A stretch of 64,000 nucleotides of DNA, from positions 15,828,001 to 15,892,000 of the forward strand of contig CM055613.1 in NCBI GenBank assembly GCA_029379385.1. Direction: 5' to 3'. The position numbers and the translations under genes were made by a program. Source of the DNA: Quillaja saponaria. Lineage: Eukaryota > Streptophyta > Magnoliopsida > Fabales > Quillajaceae. Each line of letters opens with the position of its first letter. Positions within the stretch are counted from its first letter, which is position 1. Below are positions 45,402 through 57,350 of this stretch, piece after piece. A model generated the notes under the pieces. The model made no database searches, was not told the origin of the DNA, and saw only the letters and a list, made by a program, of their open reading frames with translations.

Positions 45402-45707
45402 TCATTTAAGTATAGAGTCGAGGACGAAGGAATTGAAGAGGTTATCTTGAACTTTTGTTGCTTTAAATTTAATGCCTTTCATGTAAGGATCACAGGACAA
45501 GTAGATATTTTTAACCAAAAGATGAGATGCATCATTATTTAAATCAACTTCCAAGTACAGTTTTGTGATAGTATAGCTCCAATACATTTCTGTCTATTTT
45601 GGATTACCAATTATGTAGTCTCTTGCTAGCACCTATTTGTTTCTCATCCTCATAGTATAAGTATGATCACTATCACCACCTCTGCCACCTACCAACTCTG
45701 TAGCCAT
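45402..45707 (-). pseudogene. Alkenal/double-bond reductase N-terminal relic
   Basis: From ATG at 45707 the frame reads MATEL, then RNK-stop-VLARDYIIGNPK-stop-TEM, then SHLLVKNIYLSCDPYMKG. NADPH-dependent 2-alkenal reductases begin with this pattern (NKQVxLxDYVxGxPKExDM..., VKNLYLSCDPYM). There are two in-frame stops and similarity ends at about residue 75, where the family continues for about 270 more residues. A gene fragment, not a working gene. Confidence 0.75.
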
Positions 45708-45879
45708 AATTAATTGCTTTGATTTCGTTACTACTTATCTTCTTATTCTTTCTATATATATATATATATATGAGAAGATAAGATAAGAGAACACTAGCTT
45801 GCATGGTGACATAAATATATACATCTAGTGTTGAGGAAAGTAAAGAGATATTGTAGAAGGCAAAATTGTGATCCAATCA

Positions 45880-46590
45880 TGAAATGACATGTGACACTTA
45901 TTTAACACTTGATGACACTTTTAAAGAAAATCATAAAATTCTATCTCATTTATAAATAAATACATATGGCTAATAAAATCATGCCACTTGTATATATGAA
46001 ATCAATATTATCAAGAATATTTCAAATAAATCTGTTACATTGCTTGATCAATAAGACATTGTCACGTAGCACACAACTTTCTCTAAAATCTTTATAAATA
46101 CAAATATCCTACATTCATTTTAAAAAGAAGAGGAAGAAGAAGCTTCAAAGTTCTGCAGAACTCAAGTCCCAGGTCCCTGCAGAACTTCAACAACCAAAGC
46201 TTTCTCAATAATTGAAGATCAAGACTTCAAACAGTCAAGGAAAAAAAAGCCCAAATAGCCTAGAGATTTAAGTCAAATTCACCATCAACTACCCACTGAC
46301 TGAGATCAAGCTCCACGAGCCCTCATCCAAGAATTCAACCTACGTGATCAAGCTCAACACCCACAAAAAATCCACAACTTCAAACTAACTAAATGGTCTA
46401 CAGTTCTAAGATCAAGCTTCTAAAACCTTTGGATATTCAATAAATTTGGAAATATAATCAGCGGATATTTATTCTTTTATTGTGAAGAAATTGTACCCTA
46501 TTCACTGATATATATATATATATATTAAAATATTATTTGGTGCACGTTTCTTGTCATTTATTTTACAGGCTTGAAATTCGTATTTACAAA
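45880..46590 (+). repeat. Gypsy-like solo LTR candidate
   Basis: A TATAAATAC box near 46095 is followed by AGAAGAAGCTTCAAAG and repeated GATCAAG(C/A)(T/C)TTC/CATC motifs, then an AATAAATTTGG polyadenylation-like site. This layout is typical of LTRs of some plant Gypsy elements. Ends are not sharply defined. Similar AT-rich sequence with GGTGA...TGTTGAGGAAA occurs on both sides (45768-45856 and 46670-46753). Confidence 0.4.
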
Positions 46591-46599
46591 TATACATAT

Positions 46600-47755
46600 A
46601 TGTGTCAAATTTTTCTGCCACAAAGACGTCAGAGTCCCACACATGCATGCACTTCAATTCATCAAGATATGTATAATATAAAATAAGAAGACACTAGCAT
46701 GGTGATATATATAAATTTAATGTTGAGGAAACCAAAGAGATATATATTTGTCAAATTTCTTTGCATGCACTTTAAGTTCACCAACATCGTTTATTCTCTG
46801 ATTCAGAACGGACTAATAAATTTTATAGTGCGGACCAAGATCGACGTAAAGATAGATTAAAATTTTTTTTTTTTAAGGTGTAATTGATAATGTAGTCTAT
46901 AAACTAACAATAACAAATCTATCTCAATAAAACAAAATGTAACATTTTCAATTTATGTGAATTAATAAATTGAAAACAAAAAATGAAACAAATGTTATAT
47001 TATTTAATAAATAAGTTAGGTAAAAAGTTATCACAATTACTAAACAATAATAATTTTATCACATTTTTATAAAGATAATTACCTGATAAAGTAAAAGAGT
47101 TAAACAAAACTAATTTAGGACATAAAAAAAATATTAAATTTTATTTATTGTTATTAGTTAAAGTTTGAAGTCGAGCTCAAAATTTATTTTAGAATTCTTT
47201 TTTTAATAAAGTCCAAATTTTATGGAACTCCGTGTAAGATGATTCAATAGGCTTTTTGATATTTGTGTCCATATAATATTACAAGTGATAATCACCTTTT
47301 TGACACAACATATCTATCTTAATTTTTAATATCATATCATTTGAAACCTTGAAAAGGAATGGATCACCATAAGAATTATCCATGAACTCAGTAGCAAAAT
47401 TTTCAAACATTTTGTGCATGATAATCTCAGACTTCTTTAAAAGAAACTGATCTTCTTAAGAAAGATTTGAAATTTCTAACATTATTTCGTGAATTGTTTC
47501 CAAGACAACACCAAAATTATATTTTTTGGAAGTTGCAACTTATTTTCTCCAAACAAAACCTCTTCATTGAAAATTTGAGGTTTACTTCGATCAACATGGA
47601 TTTCTTCATGAATAGGAGATGAAGAAAATGGCCATGAGATTCTTGAACTTTCAACAATGTCAAATTCATCATAATAGTAAGAAAATATTTGCATTTTTAA
47701 GTCTTAACAGCTTTGACCCAAACACCGTAATAAATTGACCAAGAGCGTCTCACAA
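46600..47755. other. AT-rich spacer, no recognisable gene
   Basis: Contains short frames only. A minus-strand frame at 47482-47694 lies inside the presumed LTR element next to the PBS and has no recognised relative. Confidence 0.45.
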
Positions 47756-48440
47756 GCTTTGATACCAACTGATGAAGGCAGAATCTAAAGGGTAAGGTCG
47801 AATTCGATGATACAGGCAAGATAAATAGAATATCCCAAAAGGCACACAATAGGGAATGACGGATATCAATTGAAGTCACTAATCATGGGGCATACTCACG
47901 TGACAAAGCCACATTGATTATATCAATAAAATCAACCACTCCAAGCAAGATTACTTGCAAACAATTATAGTTATCAAATCAAAAAGCGTCATTCTTTCAT
48001 TAGACATAAGGGTATTTATAGGAACATCAAAAAGACTCATAAGTAATTTAGACTTCGAAGCACACCATAAACTATTAGGAATTTACTTACTTTTCAAGAC
48101 ACAACTTACAAAGCATAACCCATACTTTGAACTAAATACTTATTCATGAATCTAAATAGACTTAAAGATAAAAATGAAAAGACAATAATCATTCTTAATT
48201 ATTTGATACCCCTATGCAATACATCACTGATCAATCACGAGCAATTAGAATTACTTGTTTTCTGTAAAAATTCCTTCTAATGTCGTGAGCCCACTCTCAA
48301 GTCCTTCAACTATGTCCTTTATATAGTTTATTTTCCCTTGTCTAATGTAAGGTAACACCGTGTCCAAAAACTTTGGATACAGGTGATAGTAATCGTATAC
48401 TATAAATCCTTCGATTCAGATTGGTTTATATATGACAGGT
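47756..48440 (-). repeat. Candidate 5' LTR with primer-binding site (minus orientation)
   Basis: Positions 47756-47767 are the reverse complement of TGGTATCAAAGC, a tRNA-Met-type PBS. To its right lies the LTR, ending near 48440 as (reversed) TGTCATATATAAACC. Positions 47885-48434 match 43376-43937. The 5' LTR is longer than the left copy by about 115 bp at its PBS side. Confidence 0.6.
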
Positions 48441-49144
48441 TTTGAAATTTTTGTTTGTAGGTGTAATTGATACATATTTTTATATAGTCACAACTGAATA
48501 TTAATGTAATAACATAATTTGAATTTTTTGTTTATACTAACTATGTAGTCCATAAACTAAGAATAATGACTCCATATCAATGAAACAAAATGTAAAATTT
48601 TTCAATTTATATGGATAAACTAAAAACAAAAAACTTTTACTTGGAATGGGTATTTATTGAAGTGAAATTACTACTTTCTTTCTTCATGTGATATGACTCA
48701 TTCAGCTCTATTGAAAGAAAAATCCTCAGTACCACTATATTCTCAAAACTTTAATGCGGTACTTTAGATAAAAAGCTAACTATATTAATATGATGAACTT
48801 TATAGCAGCCAATCATTTATTTATTTGTATTTAATGAGTATCATGTTTGTTAGAGACAAAAGTAATGAGGATTGAAAGAAAAATGAAAAGTCACAAGCAA
48901 CTGTATTTGAGCCCTATGGATTGCATGCTACTTGAGGCCCATTGGCCTATTGGCCTAAGACTAGTCCAATAGACTGGTTTCTCTTCTCTTGTGCAACTAC
49001 AAACACATGGCTTCTATGAATATTAATACTTCGTAGCATGTAGTACTTCTTGAAGGATTTCAGCTGTTGTCTAAACTTTTGAAAAATAAGGACCATAGTA
49101 ACACGACATTTAAAGTTCCCAGCAAATAATATTCTTCTAATATA
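48441..49144. other. AT-rich spacer, no recognisable feature
   Basis: No ORF, repeat or RNA gene supported. Confidence 0.45.
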
Positions 49145-49302
49145 TTTTTTTAACCTAAACTTCATTAAGACCTAGGTCAGCACTTAAATTTTATTAAAAG
49201 ATATGTAACCACAAGTAGGAGAAGACATAAAACCAAAACTCCCGAGAGAAAGTACACACAAGAAAGTAAAAACTAAAAATAAATAAGGAGACTCTCCCTT
49301 TA

Positions 49303-49338
<36 letters not shown>

Positions 49339-51480
49339 GAATTACAAAAAATAAACTAGGGAGACTCTCCTTTACAATATAGATTTTTTACTAAAAAGAG
49401 CTAAGCCATTATAATCCTGAGTAATAACCCTCTTCAAACCCAGTGGAAGGTTATCTCTATTAAAGATGGTCAGTTTTTATATCAAATGGCCAAATTTTGA
49501 TAAAAATCTGTCACCATGTTTCCTTTTCAAAAAGTATAAGACAGAGAAGGGGACCAAATCTGTCTAATCAAGTATATCAAATTCCAGGGTATATTAATCA
49601 GACCCTGAATAATATCTACTAACATTTTGGAGTCACTTTCAATTCGTATTGAAACAAAACCCAATAGAGTGGCAATCTGCAAGCCGTCCAGCAATGTTCG
49701 TATTTTTGCTAAAATATTAGAATATTGCCCATAATCATTACAAAAATCCATCAGAGGTTTACCATTCAAATTGAGAATGATTCCCCGCCAGCCAAAAGCC
49801 CAATAATGACTAACCCATCTGTATGAAGTTTAAACTTGAGCAAGAAGGCTGTGCCACTTTATTCAAGAACCCTGCACATGAGAAGAAAAATGGCAAGGCA
49901 AATGCAAAGCAGAAATAATAATTCTATCACAGAAATAAGGAGGGATTTTCAATATATACTCCCTGAATAAGCTTGCTATAAGAGAATAGACTATATGAAC
50001 AATCCCTGAACCTCCATAAGGATAGCCTCAAAAAAAGCTCTTATTTCTACCTTTTCATAGTTCCCAAAGGTACCGAATGAAGCAAGTCATTCTAGCCATA
50101 TCAAAATGAGAGCGCGAAGAGCTACTGACTAGCCAATTAGAGGAATTCCCAATCTCCTTAATAGATGGTCAATGTGAATTACGTTATGGAAAAGCTTCCA
50201 AATGAAACAAAAGATTTTAAGTGAGATCAGTTTATGTCAAAGTCTTTTATACCATCTAAAATTAACACATTGAGTACGATGAATATGCCAAAAGAAAGAG
50301 ACTGTGAAAAGACCGGAAAGATGAGCATTCCAAATTAGAAGATTATTGCAAGAAGTATCCAACTGTATATTTGAAAGCATCTAAGCTTCTCCCTAATGAG
50401 ACTGGTCAAGAGAAGTTAAATCAGAAGGAGAGTTAACCATATCCTGAACAAACATATCTCCAAATTGATTCATGTCTGACTAAAGAAAGCTCTTGACATG
50501 TAAAGATCCATTCCCAAAAAACCACTGAGCATTCCTTCATAATAAAGAACAAAATGAAACAATACATTTCCACATATAAGAAGAAAAACTTGGGATATAA
50601 ACCTGGTTTGAGAGAGGACCACCATACTTGGTCCTCATATAGTGCACCCAAAGCGAATTACCCTGTAAAAGATTCCAAGCCAACTTTGCATGCATAGCAC
50701 CCATAGTTTTAGCTAACAAACTAATCCACAATCCTCTTCACAAAAAGGCTAACAAATATCCATCCATGTAACCAAGTGATGACTTTTATACCCCGAATGA
50801 TTCCAAAAAATTGAACTGATAAGCTTTTCCAAAGTGTTTAGAAAAAGCTTGGGGATTTTAATACATCAGTTTATGAATTGGGATAGAGGAAAAAGTACTT
50901 TAGAGAAAAATGAGCTAACCAACCGGAGATAAAAGATTTCTTGCCCACCCTTACAAACGAGCCCAAATTCGATCCTCAATATTCAAAAATAATGCTTAAG
51001 TAACTTTACCCTTAAAAAGGGGAACACCAAGATAAATGAAAGGAAGACTTTTGTGAAAAAAATATGTCTAAGAATGAAGAAGATTTCTGCAATGACTTGA
51101 GTAATTAGAAGCTATTGTAAAGGAACTCTTATTAATATCATTTATTAACCGGAAGCTCACTCATATCTTTGCAAAAGATGCATACAAGCTTGGATCGAAG
51201 ATTTTCGGCCATTAAGAAAGAAAAGCATGTCATCCACATATAATAAGTGAGAAACACAAGTGGCCGAGCCTAAAACATGAAATCTCCGAATAAGACCCTC
51301 TTCAAAATCCCTGTTCAAGTTACAAGAAAAGATGTCCTTTCCTGGAATAAATAAGGCTAGTGAATGACTCACCCTGACGCAAACCCTTGAAAGATTTGAA
51401 GAAACCATATTGGCTTCTGTTAAGAAGAACTGAGTACCAGCAGTTCGAAATACAATGGAAGATCTAATCACACTAGAGTT
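49145..51480 (-). pseudogene. L1-type LINE, decayed reverse transcriptase to RNase H
   Basis: Minus-strand pieces in order: reverse transcriptase with CVSHLLYVDDMLFFLNGR (about 51230) and VSSNLSRVCVRVSHSLA; the zf-RVT region LAKTMGAMHAKLAWNLLQGN (about 50700); RNase H GFVSIRIESDSKMLVDIIQG (about 49620). The 3' UTR runs to about 49145 and includes a T34 tract on this strand (A34 at about 49303-49336 on plus). Many shifts and stops; no endonuclease domain. Confidence 0.82.
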
Positions 51481-52375
51481 CCTGAGAAACCAAATATGCG
51501 GACAACATTAATCACAAGGGATTACTCTTTTAGTAACGATTCAACTGATATAAGAACTTTCTTCTAGCTTGAAGATTGATAGAAATATTGCAGTTGATAT
51601 GTCTAGAAACTATAGTTAGCTGATCAAATTCTTCAATGATTTTGGCTGCACTTTCTTAAAGAAAGCATTGTTGTAAGTGGGGATCTGACAAAGTGATGAT
51701 CTTTAATTGATTTCTTCAATTAACTTGATACTTAGTCGTTTAGGTGTACAGTATGCAGAAAAGACGAGATATGATGTCATGACATTTTGTTATCATCAAA
51801 ATTAGATTTGAAATAGGACCTATTTGGCTCAATAAAAATTTATTTATAAATAATTAGGCCATATTGTAATTACTGATTAAACGATTGGTGTAAGATGGGC
51901 AATGCACGCCCAACCTACTTTTGATATATAATTTTTTTTTTCTCCTACTATTATGTTTGGAATTTTTTTGTTGCTAAAATCTTTAGTTTCAGAATTTTCA
52001 ATCGGCAATTTGACAAAATAAAAACATTGTGCTTCCTCTCACATAAGAAATATGAGATAGACATAAAACTTCCCTAAAAATCAGATGTATCAAGCCAGCC
52101 TTCATTGCAATTCTTCCCTTAGTAATTATGCTTTTGTTTTCTCCTTCTTTTTCAAAATGAAAATTGGAAAACATAAAAGTCAATACTAATACTAGCAAAA
52201 AAAAAAAAAAAAAAAACAATCTGACATAAGCAAATTTTGCAAATTTTTATTCTGTTTCCTTTTATATTTTATTTGGAAAGCATCAGAAGAGTAAAGATTG
52301 AAATTAAACTTCACTAGACCACCTCCTATCATATCTCCCTACTATCAGTCGCTTGACCACAAATTTTTATCGTCT
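51481..52375. other. Spacer downstream of the glucanase gene
   Basis: AT-rich. The 3' UTR of the minus-strand glucanase must start just left of 52376. Nothing else supported. Confidence 0.5.
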
Positions 52376-54098
52376 TCAAAACCTCACACTAGGGAAGTTG
52401 CAAGCTCCTTTACCTGAAAAAAAAAAAAAAAAACAAAGAAACAAAACAAATTATCCCAACATCATGGGAAAAAATTAAACTAAAAAATTCAAATAAAAAA
52501 GATAAAATTAGGGGACTTCTTTGTCCACGAGTAACAGTAACCCGGCATCTCACATGAGACTTATTTTTCATGAAAAAAATATTGTATACAAAATAATTTG
52601 CTTCGTGCATTGATTCGAGTTAAATTATGAGAAAACTCACTGGGATTCCTTGTGGTTTCCTCTGCAAGTCCATTGAAATAACATGTAGCACCCTGAGTCC
52701 TGTAGTTGGCCCAATATGAACTAAACGCATAACTAGCATGCCAAGTCACCGAAACTGGCAGGTAACATTCATTTCCTGGTGCAAGGGCATCACAAGTTCC
52801 ATTCCCTTCATTGCAAGCAGATGTCAAAGCAGCACTCAGCTCCTGTAGGTCTGCTCCTCTTGCAGCCACACACCAAACTTCTCCTTTATAAGGTACATTA
52901 TTCTGTGCAGCTGGTAATGGTGCATATTCAGACGCAGACCTCTTCCCTGTCAAATCAATTTCATATATTCCTGTCCCATTTTCATTTAACAAACCCCAAT
53001 GTCGCTCTGTTCCTTGACCTGTCTTTTGGTTCTCATTGTACAATGAGAATATGAATGTGGGTATTACTACACCTGGTCGAGCCGGGGTACCAATGGCTGG
53101 TTTTGTTGTCATTTTTTGAATGAGATTGCGGTTGTATGTAGCTGCATTTAATATGTTTGCTCCAGGTTCTTCAATGTCACCGGAATTAGGCCATCCGGTT
53201 TCGGATATCACGAGCCGGATATCTGGGTAACCCAGTTTGCCCATTGCGAAGATGAGTGAGTCAAGCATTTGGTCTAAGAGATTGGTGTAATTTAAGCCAT
53301 TACCATGGTCAATTATGCTTGAATTTGATTTAAACAGAGCAAAATCAAGGCTAATGTTAGAAGGGTTGGATGACCATGGAAAGTAAGGGTAGACATCAAT
53401 GAATAAAAATGACTTGGTTCGGTCTAAGAACCTTAGCATTGGTTGGATTACTGTGTCTCTTATATCGGATCGAAATTCCCCGGTTGATGGTGGGAAGGTT
53501 GATTGTAAAACGTCCATGGCTAATGCGGTACTAACTTTGATGTCTGTGATATTTTTGTCCTTGAGAGACTTCCTCACATTTCTCATGGCAGGGACAAGGT
53601 CGTGCCACATTACGATGTCTTGGTCTGACTGAGAACTTAGGACTTCGTTACCAACAAGTAGGAAGCGAATCGCGGTGCTAGGAAAGTAGGGAAGGACATT
53701 GTTTCTGACCCATTCATCAGCTGCAGTTTGGTTTAAGGCAATATTTGATATTTCATGGTTTGGGATCATGATGGAAACACGGAGTTTAGTATCTGCTAAA
53801 AGCTTCAAGATCTCTGGGTTTGCATCGTAGAGCTTTACACGTCCGGCTTGCATTGATTGTAACAGCTCAATGGATTGGTATGCAGACGGCAGATTGTTCC
53901 CAAGTTGGCCATAGTTTATGCCGATTTTGTCAGAGATTTCTGCACCTGTCAACCAGTCAGAGAAAATGTTATTACCAATTAGTACTAACTAGTGCTAAAA
54001 AAGTGGGGGGTGTGTGTGTGTGTATGAATACATGAGCAAAAAAGCTTACTTGCGAAAGAAAGTATAGACAAGAGGGTGATAAGAAGTAGAAGACCCAT
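52376..54098 (-). CDS. Glucan endo-1,3-beta-glucosidase, GH17 with C-terminal X8/CBM43 module
   Basis: Secreted hydrolase of beta-1,3-glucan (callose), acting in the cell wall or at plasmodesmata. Three exons: 54050-54098, 52641-53945 and 52376-52413, all GT/AG, giving 463 residues. Exon 1 encodes a hydrophobic signal peptide (MGLLLLITLLSILSFA). The mature part starts IGINYGQLGNNLPS. The proton donor lies in LLVGNEVLS and the nucleophile Glu in RLVISETGWPNSGD. The X8 module (about residues 370-460) has WCVA and six or more cysteines, ending NPSKGACNFPSVRF. The tiny last exon is needed to finish the cysteine pattern; the GTGAGT donor at 52641 shows the frame should not be read through to 52561. 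No GPI-anchor tail, so probably apoplastic. Confidence 0.93.
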
Positions 54099-55898
54099 TT
54101 CTGTTACCAACTTTATTGTGTAAGTGACCTTTCTCACAACAAAGATTGATCAATGAACTCTTACGTTGTTGGTTTGTGATGGAATGAATTTGTGTGCTGA
54201 GTTTCAGGCTTTTAAAGGAAAGAGAGGAAGTGGGACAATTTTAGTATGAATACCTTTGGCTGAATACATGATCTTTATGAGATTATAATTTACAGTAAAA
54301 TGTGATGAGCAAGAAAAAGAAAAAGAAACAGAACAAGTAAGACATGGATGATCAATTAACTAAGAAAGTTAAAGGAATACATTATCATGAAATAAGAGCA
54401 TTGTGGGTGGCCTTTCTGTTCCTGAATTCAATCTGTTTACTTATATTTTTGTTTTCTCTTTCAAGGAAGGTAATTTTATCATTCACACAGTTGAGATGTT
54501 TGTGGAGAACAAACTGCTTCTATTTGATAGGGAACATGGGACTAATAAAAATGGTGTCATATGTTGCTTGTGAGAATTGGGCAAACCATAAATGAATATA
54601 ATATTTGGCATTATATATGCACCTGACAAAGTCAGGAAAGCTACCCAATTGATGGTCTTCCAAAACTGGTTTCTCTTTGGTTATGAGTAATACTATGTCT
54701 ATGTCAACGTATTTATGTTATTGGTGTCTGTAAGCTAAAATTATATACAAATCTACCATATTCTGTGGGTTATTATGTTTTTAATTTGATTATTATATAT
54801 TTATTTTTAATTTAATTAAAGCTTACAAATGTATCTCTATTAATTAATTTATAAATAGAATCGGGCATCGATACTTGTCCAACCAATAGCTCTGAATACC
54901 AAAACCCATCTACATTTTTTATTTTCCTCTATATAGGAATCGATGAAAATTTTAGCCTCTTGCAATCGCCATATCAGTTTATCATTAATCAATTTTGAAC
55001 AATGACAATAAAATAGAAGACATCAAAATTTGAGAGAAAAAAAAAATTTAGAAGAATATTGATGGAATTTGAGTATCTGTGAAAATTGGAGAATGAAATT
55101 CAGGTAATTATAGTTAGGAAGAAGTTATAAATAAAAAATAAAAAATTCTGCCCGTTTATTACCTTTTCAAAAAAAAACCAAATCAAATCAAATGAGGGGT
55201 GACATAGGGGAAAAGGTGAGGGTATATTGGTAAAAAAAGGTTGGGACACGGTTGGAAATAGGGGAAAGGGTAAAGGCAAAATGGGGAAGTAAAAAAATTG
55301 GGCCCCAGTGCGCAGCCCAGAATCTTGGCTTTCGTCTCTTCTTGGATGCGGCTGCGGTCATTTTGCCCGTAGCATGGGCCGTAAGGATGGCCTATGAATG
55401 GGTGTCCCAAGTATCGAAATGGGCCCTGTTTTGATCTAAAAATTAGTTCCAAAAAAAAAATGATCAAATTAAGTTCATTTTATTTATTATAAGCTTGTGT
55501 TTTTATTTAAACGCTCCAAAACATCTAATTCCCATAACAATTTGTGTATCTATGAAAAAAAAAATCAACTTTAAATATCAGTAAATTTCAACTATACAAA
55601 TGACTAAGCTACATGTTTGATTTGGGAAATAAAATATGTAATAAAAAATTTAATATATAAATTTTTGAGCATATACACAAACTAAACCTAATTAGTGATC
55701 ATAATTATTAAATTTAAATAAAAATTAAATGATATTGTCATATTGTGTCCAAATTACAGAAGTAACAATAACAAAAAGAAATCAACAATGCTGACGGGAC
55801 TTTAAAACTAGTATGTACATGTAGCTCTTATGCCAAGTCTTGGTTTTCCCTTTTTAAACATACTTTAACCATTCTAGCCAAACAACTTTTTTAATTTA
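54099..55898. other. Intergenic region between glucanase and glycosyltransferase
   Basis: Must include the glucanase promoter (right of 54098) and the glycosyltransferase 3' UTR. A GC-richer patch at about 55295-55435 stands out but has no recognised identity. A short (GT)n run lies at 54010-54022, inside glucanase intron 1. Confidence 0.5.
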
Positions 55899-57350
55899 CT
55901 ACATTAACCTTTCCATGAAAAGCTTGAGATGTTGGGATGAAGAACCTCCCTCCTTCAAAGCTTCCTTAACCAAACCTTTCCATTTTGTAGCATTCCTCCT
56001 TATATCTTCTCCTTTCTCACCATCACTCATTACCTCATCCACGCATCTCTTTATCTCCTCCTTCACAATAATACCATCTTCATTCCCTTTCGCTCTAACC
56101 CCATTACCCCAAACCTCCTCCACCATCTTCGCATTCGTAGTCTGATCTGAAAATTGTGGACAACCCACAACCGGCACCCCTGCCGCCAAGCTCTCCACCG
56201 TTGAGTTCCACCCACAATGGGCCACAAAGCACCCGACTGACCGATGACACAGCACCTCCACCTGTGAACACCAATATGGAATTATCAATCCTTTTTCCTG
56301 CTCCACTCCTTCAATTATTTCCTTCATTGCAATTTTATCTTCATCTTCTTCTCCTCTATACTTTGAGGAATGTATAGGCCACATGAATGGCCGACCGCTA
56401 TTAAGTAATCCAAGCAAAACCTCTATAATTTGCTTTGCCTGCAATACAACCATGCTCCCAAAAGACACATAAACCACCGAGCTATTTGGTTTTGAGTCCA
56501 GCCATTGTAGATAATCCTTATTAGGAGATGCCTCAAACAAGTCACAGCTAAATGACTCGTTAGATTGATCTTTTTCATCAAGAAAAGGACAGGGATCAAT
56601 CAATGGTCCTATTGAGATAGGATTCATGAAACTAACGGCTGCGATCGCTTCCTTCTCAAGAACATCATAGGTGTTAAGTAGGACACATGGATTAGGATCA
56701 TCTTCTAGTGTTTGAATGTGTTCAAGAAAGGTGGGTAGTATTGAAACATGTGGACTATCTGGTAAGAGAAATGAAGGCAACTCTTTGGATGAAAACGGTG
56801 GCAACCCTTGTAATTTTATAAAACTAGGAGGGTCATTTTTGTATTTGTGATACACACCTTGTTCCCTATTGAAGTAGTGATTGTATATGGCGAAGGCAGT
56901 GGCAGATTGAATGCAAAGAAAAGCAGATGGAATGCTTAAGTCACGTGCCACAGCAGCAGCCCAAGGAAGAAGGATAGAGTAGATTAAGAAGGTGATTGGC
57001 TTGTTGTGTTGTTTGCTGGAGAGGCTGAGTATTAAGTTAGTGAGCGATTGAGAACTCACGCGCTTCATTTGGGACATGACATGGTTAGGATCATCAGTGA
57101 GTTTTGTTCCATTGTCAAAGCCATCAGAGAAAGAGGCAAAGGATAAACCGGGAAGGGAAGGGAGCGATTTTATTTGGCCGAGGCCGTGGACGGTGGTGGC
57201 AAAGGTGACATGTCCGCCGGATTGTATAAGACACTTGCTGAGTTGGAGGCAAGGATTGATGTGGCCTTGGGCAGGGCAGGATATGAGAAGGAAGTGGTGA
57301 TTCTTCATTTTGTTTTGGTAAGTTTTGTTTGTGATAGAATGTCCAGCCAC
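55899..57350 (-). CDS. UDP-glycosyltransferase, family 1 (UGT75-like)
   Basis: Transfers a sugar, probably glucose, from UDP-sugar to a small acceptor in the cytosol. 483 residues, no intron. The acceptor-side N-domain has CPAQGHINPCLQLSKCL with the catalytic His, and SFGSMV begins the C-domain. The PSPG box (about residues 353-396) runs from WCSQVEVLCHRSVGCFVAHC through GWNSTVES to PQFSDQ; the final Gln favours glucose donors. The start could be the first ATG (57350) or Met15, where family members normally begin (KNHHFLLISCPAQGH); the latter is more likely. UGT75 is inferred from overall resemblance; acceptors in that family include anthocyanins, apocarotenoids, hormones and benzoates, so the substrate cannot be stated. 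Confidence 0.93.
   Translation of the reverse strand: MAGHSITNKTYQNKMKNHHFLLISCPAQGHINPCLQLSKCLIQSGGHVTFATTVHGLGQIKSLPSLPGLSFASFSDGFDNGTKLTDDPNHVMSQMKRVSSQSLTNLILSLSSKQHNKPITFLIYSILLPWAAAVARDLSIPSAFLCIQSATAFAIYNHYFNREQGVYHKYKNDPPSFIKLQGLPPFSSKELPSFLLPDSPHVSILPTFLEHIQTLEDDPNPCVLLNTYDVLEKEAIAAVSFMNPISIGPLIDPCPFLDEKDQSNESFSCDLFEASPNKDYLQWLDSKPNSSVVYVSFGSMVVLQAKQIIEVLLGLLNSGRPFMWPIHSSKYRGEEDEDKIAMKEIIEGVEQEKGLIIPYWCSQVEVLCHRSVGCFVAHCGWNSTVESLAAGVPVVGCPQFSDQTTNAKMVEEVWGNGVRAKGNEDGIIVKEEIKRCVDEVMSDGEKGEDIRRNATKWKGLVKEALKEGGSSSQHLKLFMERLM

Noticed and set aside
52561..53952. Single-exon reading of the glucanase gene
   Set aside because: A GTGAGT donor at 52640 and an acceptor before 52413 give the family-typical C-terminus NPSKGACNFPSVRF, and a signal-peptide exon lies at 54050-54098. 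The unspliced ends are intron.
54344..54595. 83-codon plus-strand ORF upstream of the glucanase
   Set aside because: No recognisable motif, sits in the promoter region, AT-driven composition.
55295..55435. GC-richer patch as a possible gene or miRNA
   Set aside because: No ORF with recognisable content and no clear stem-loop. Left as unexplained composition.
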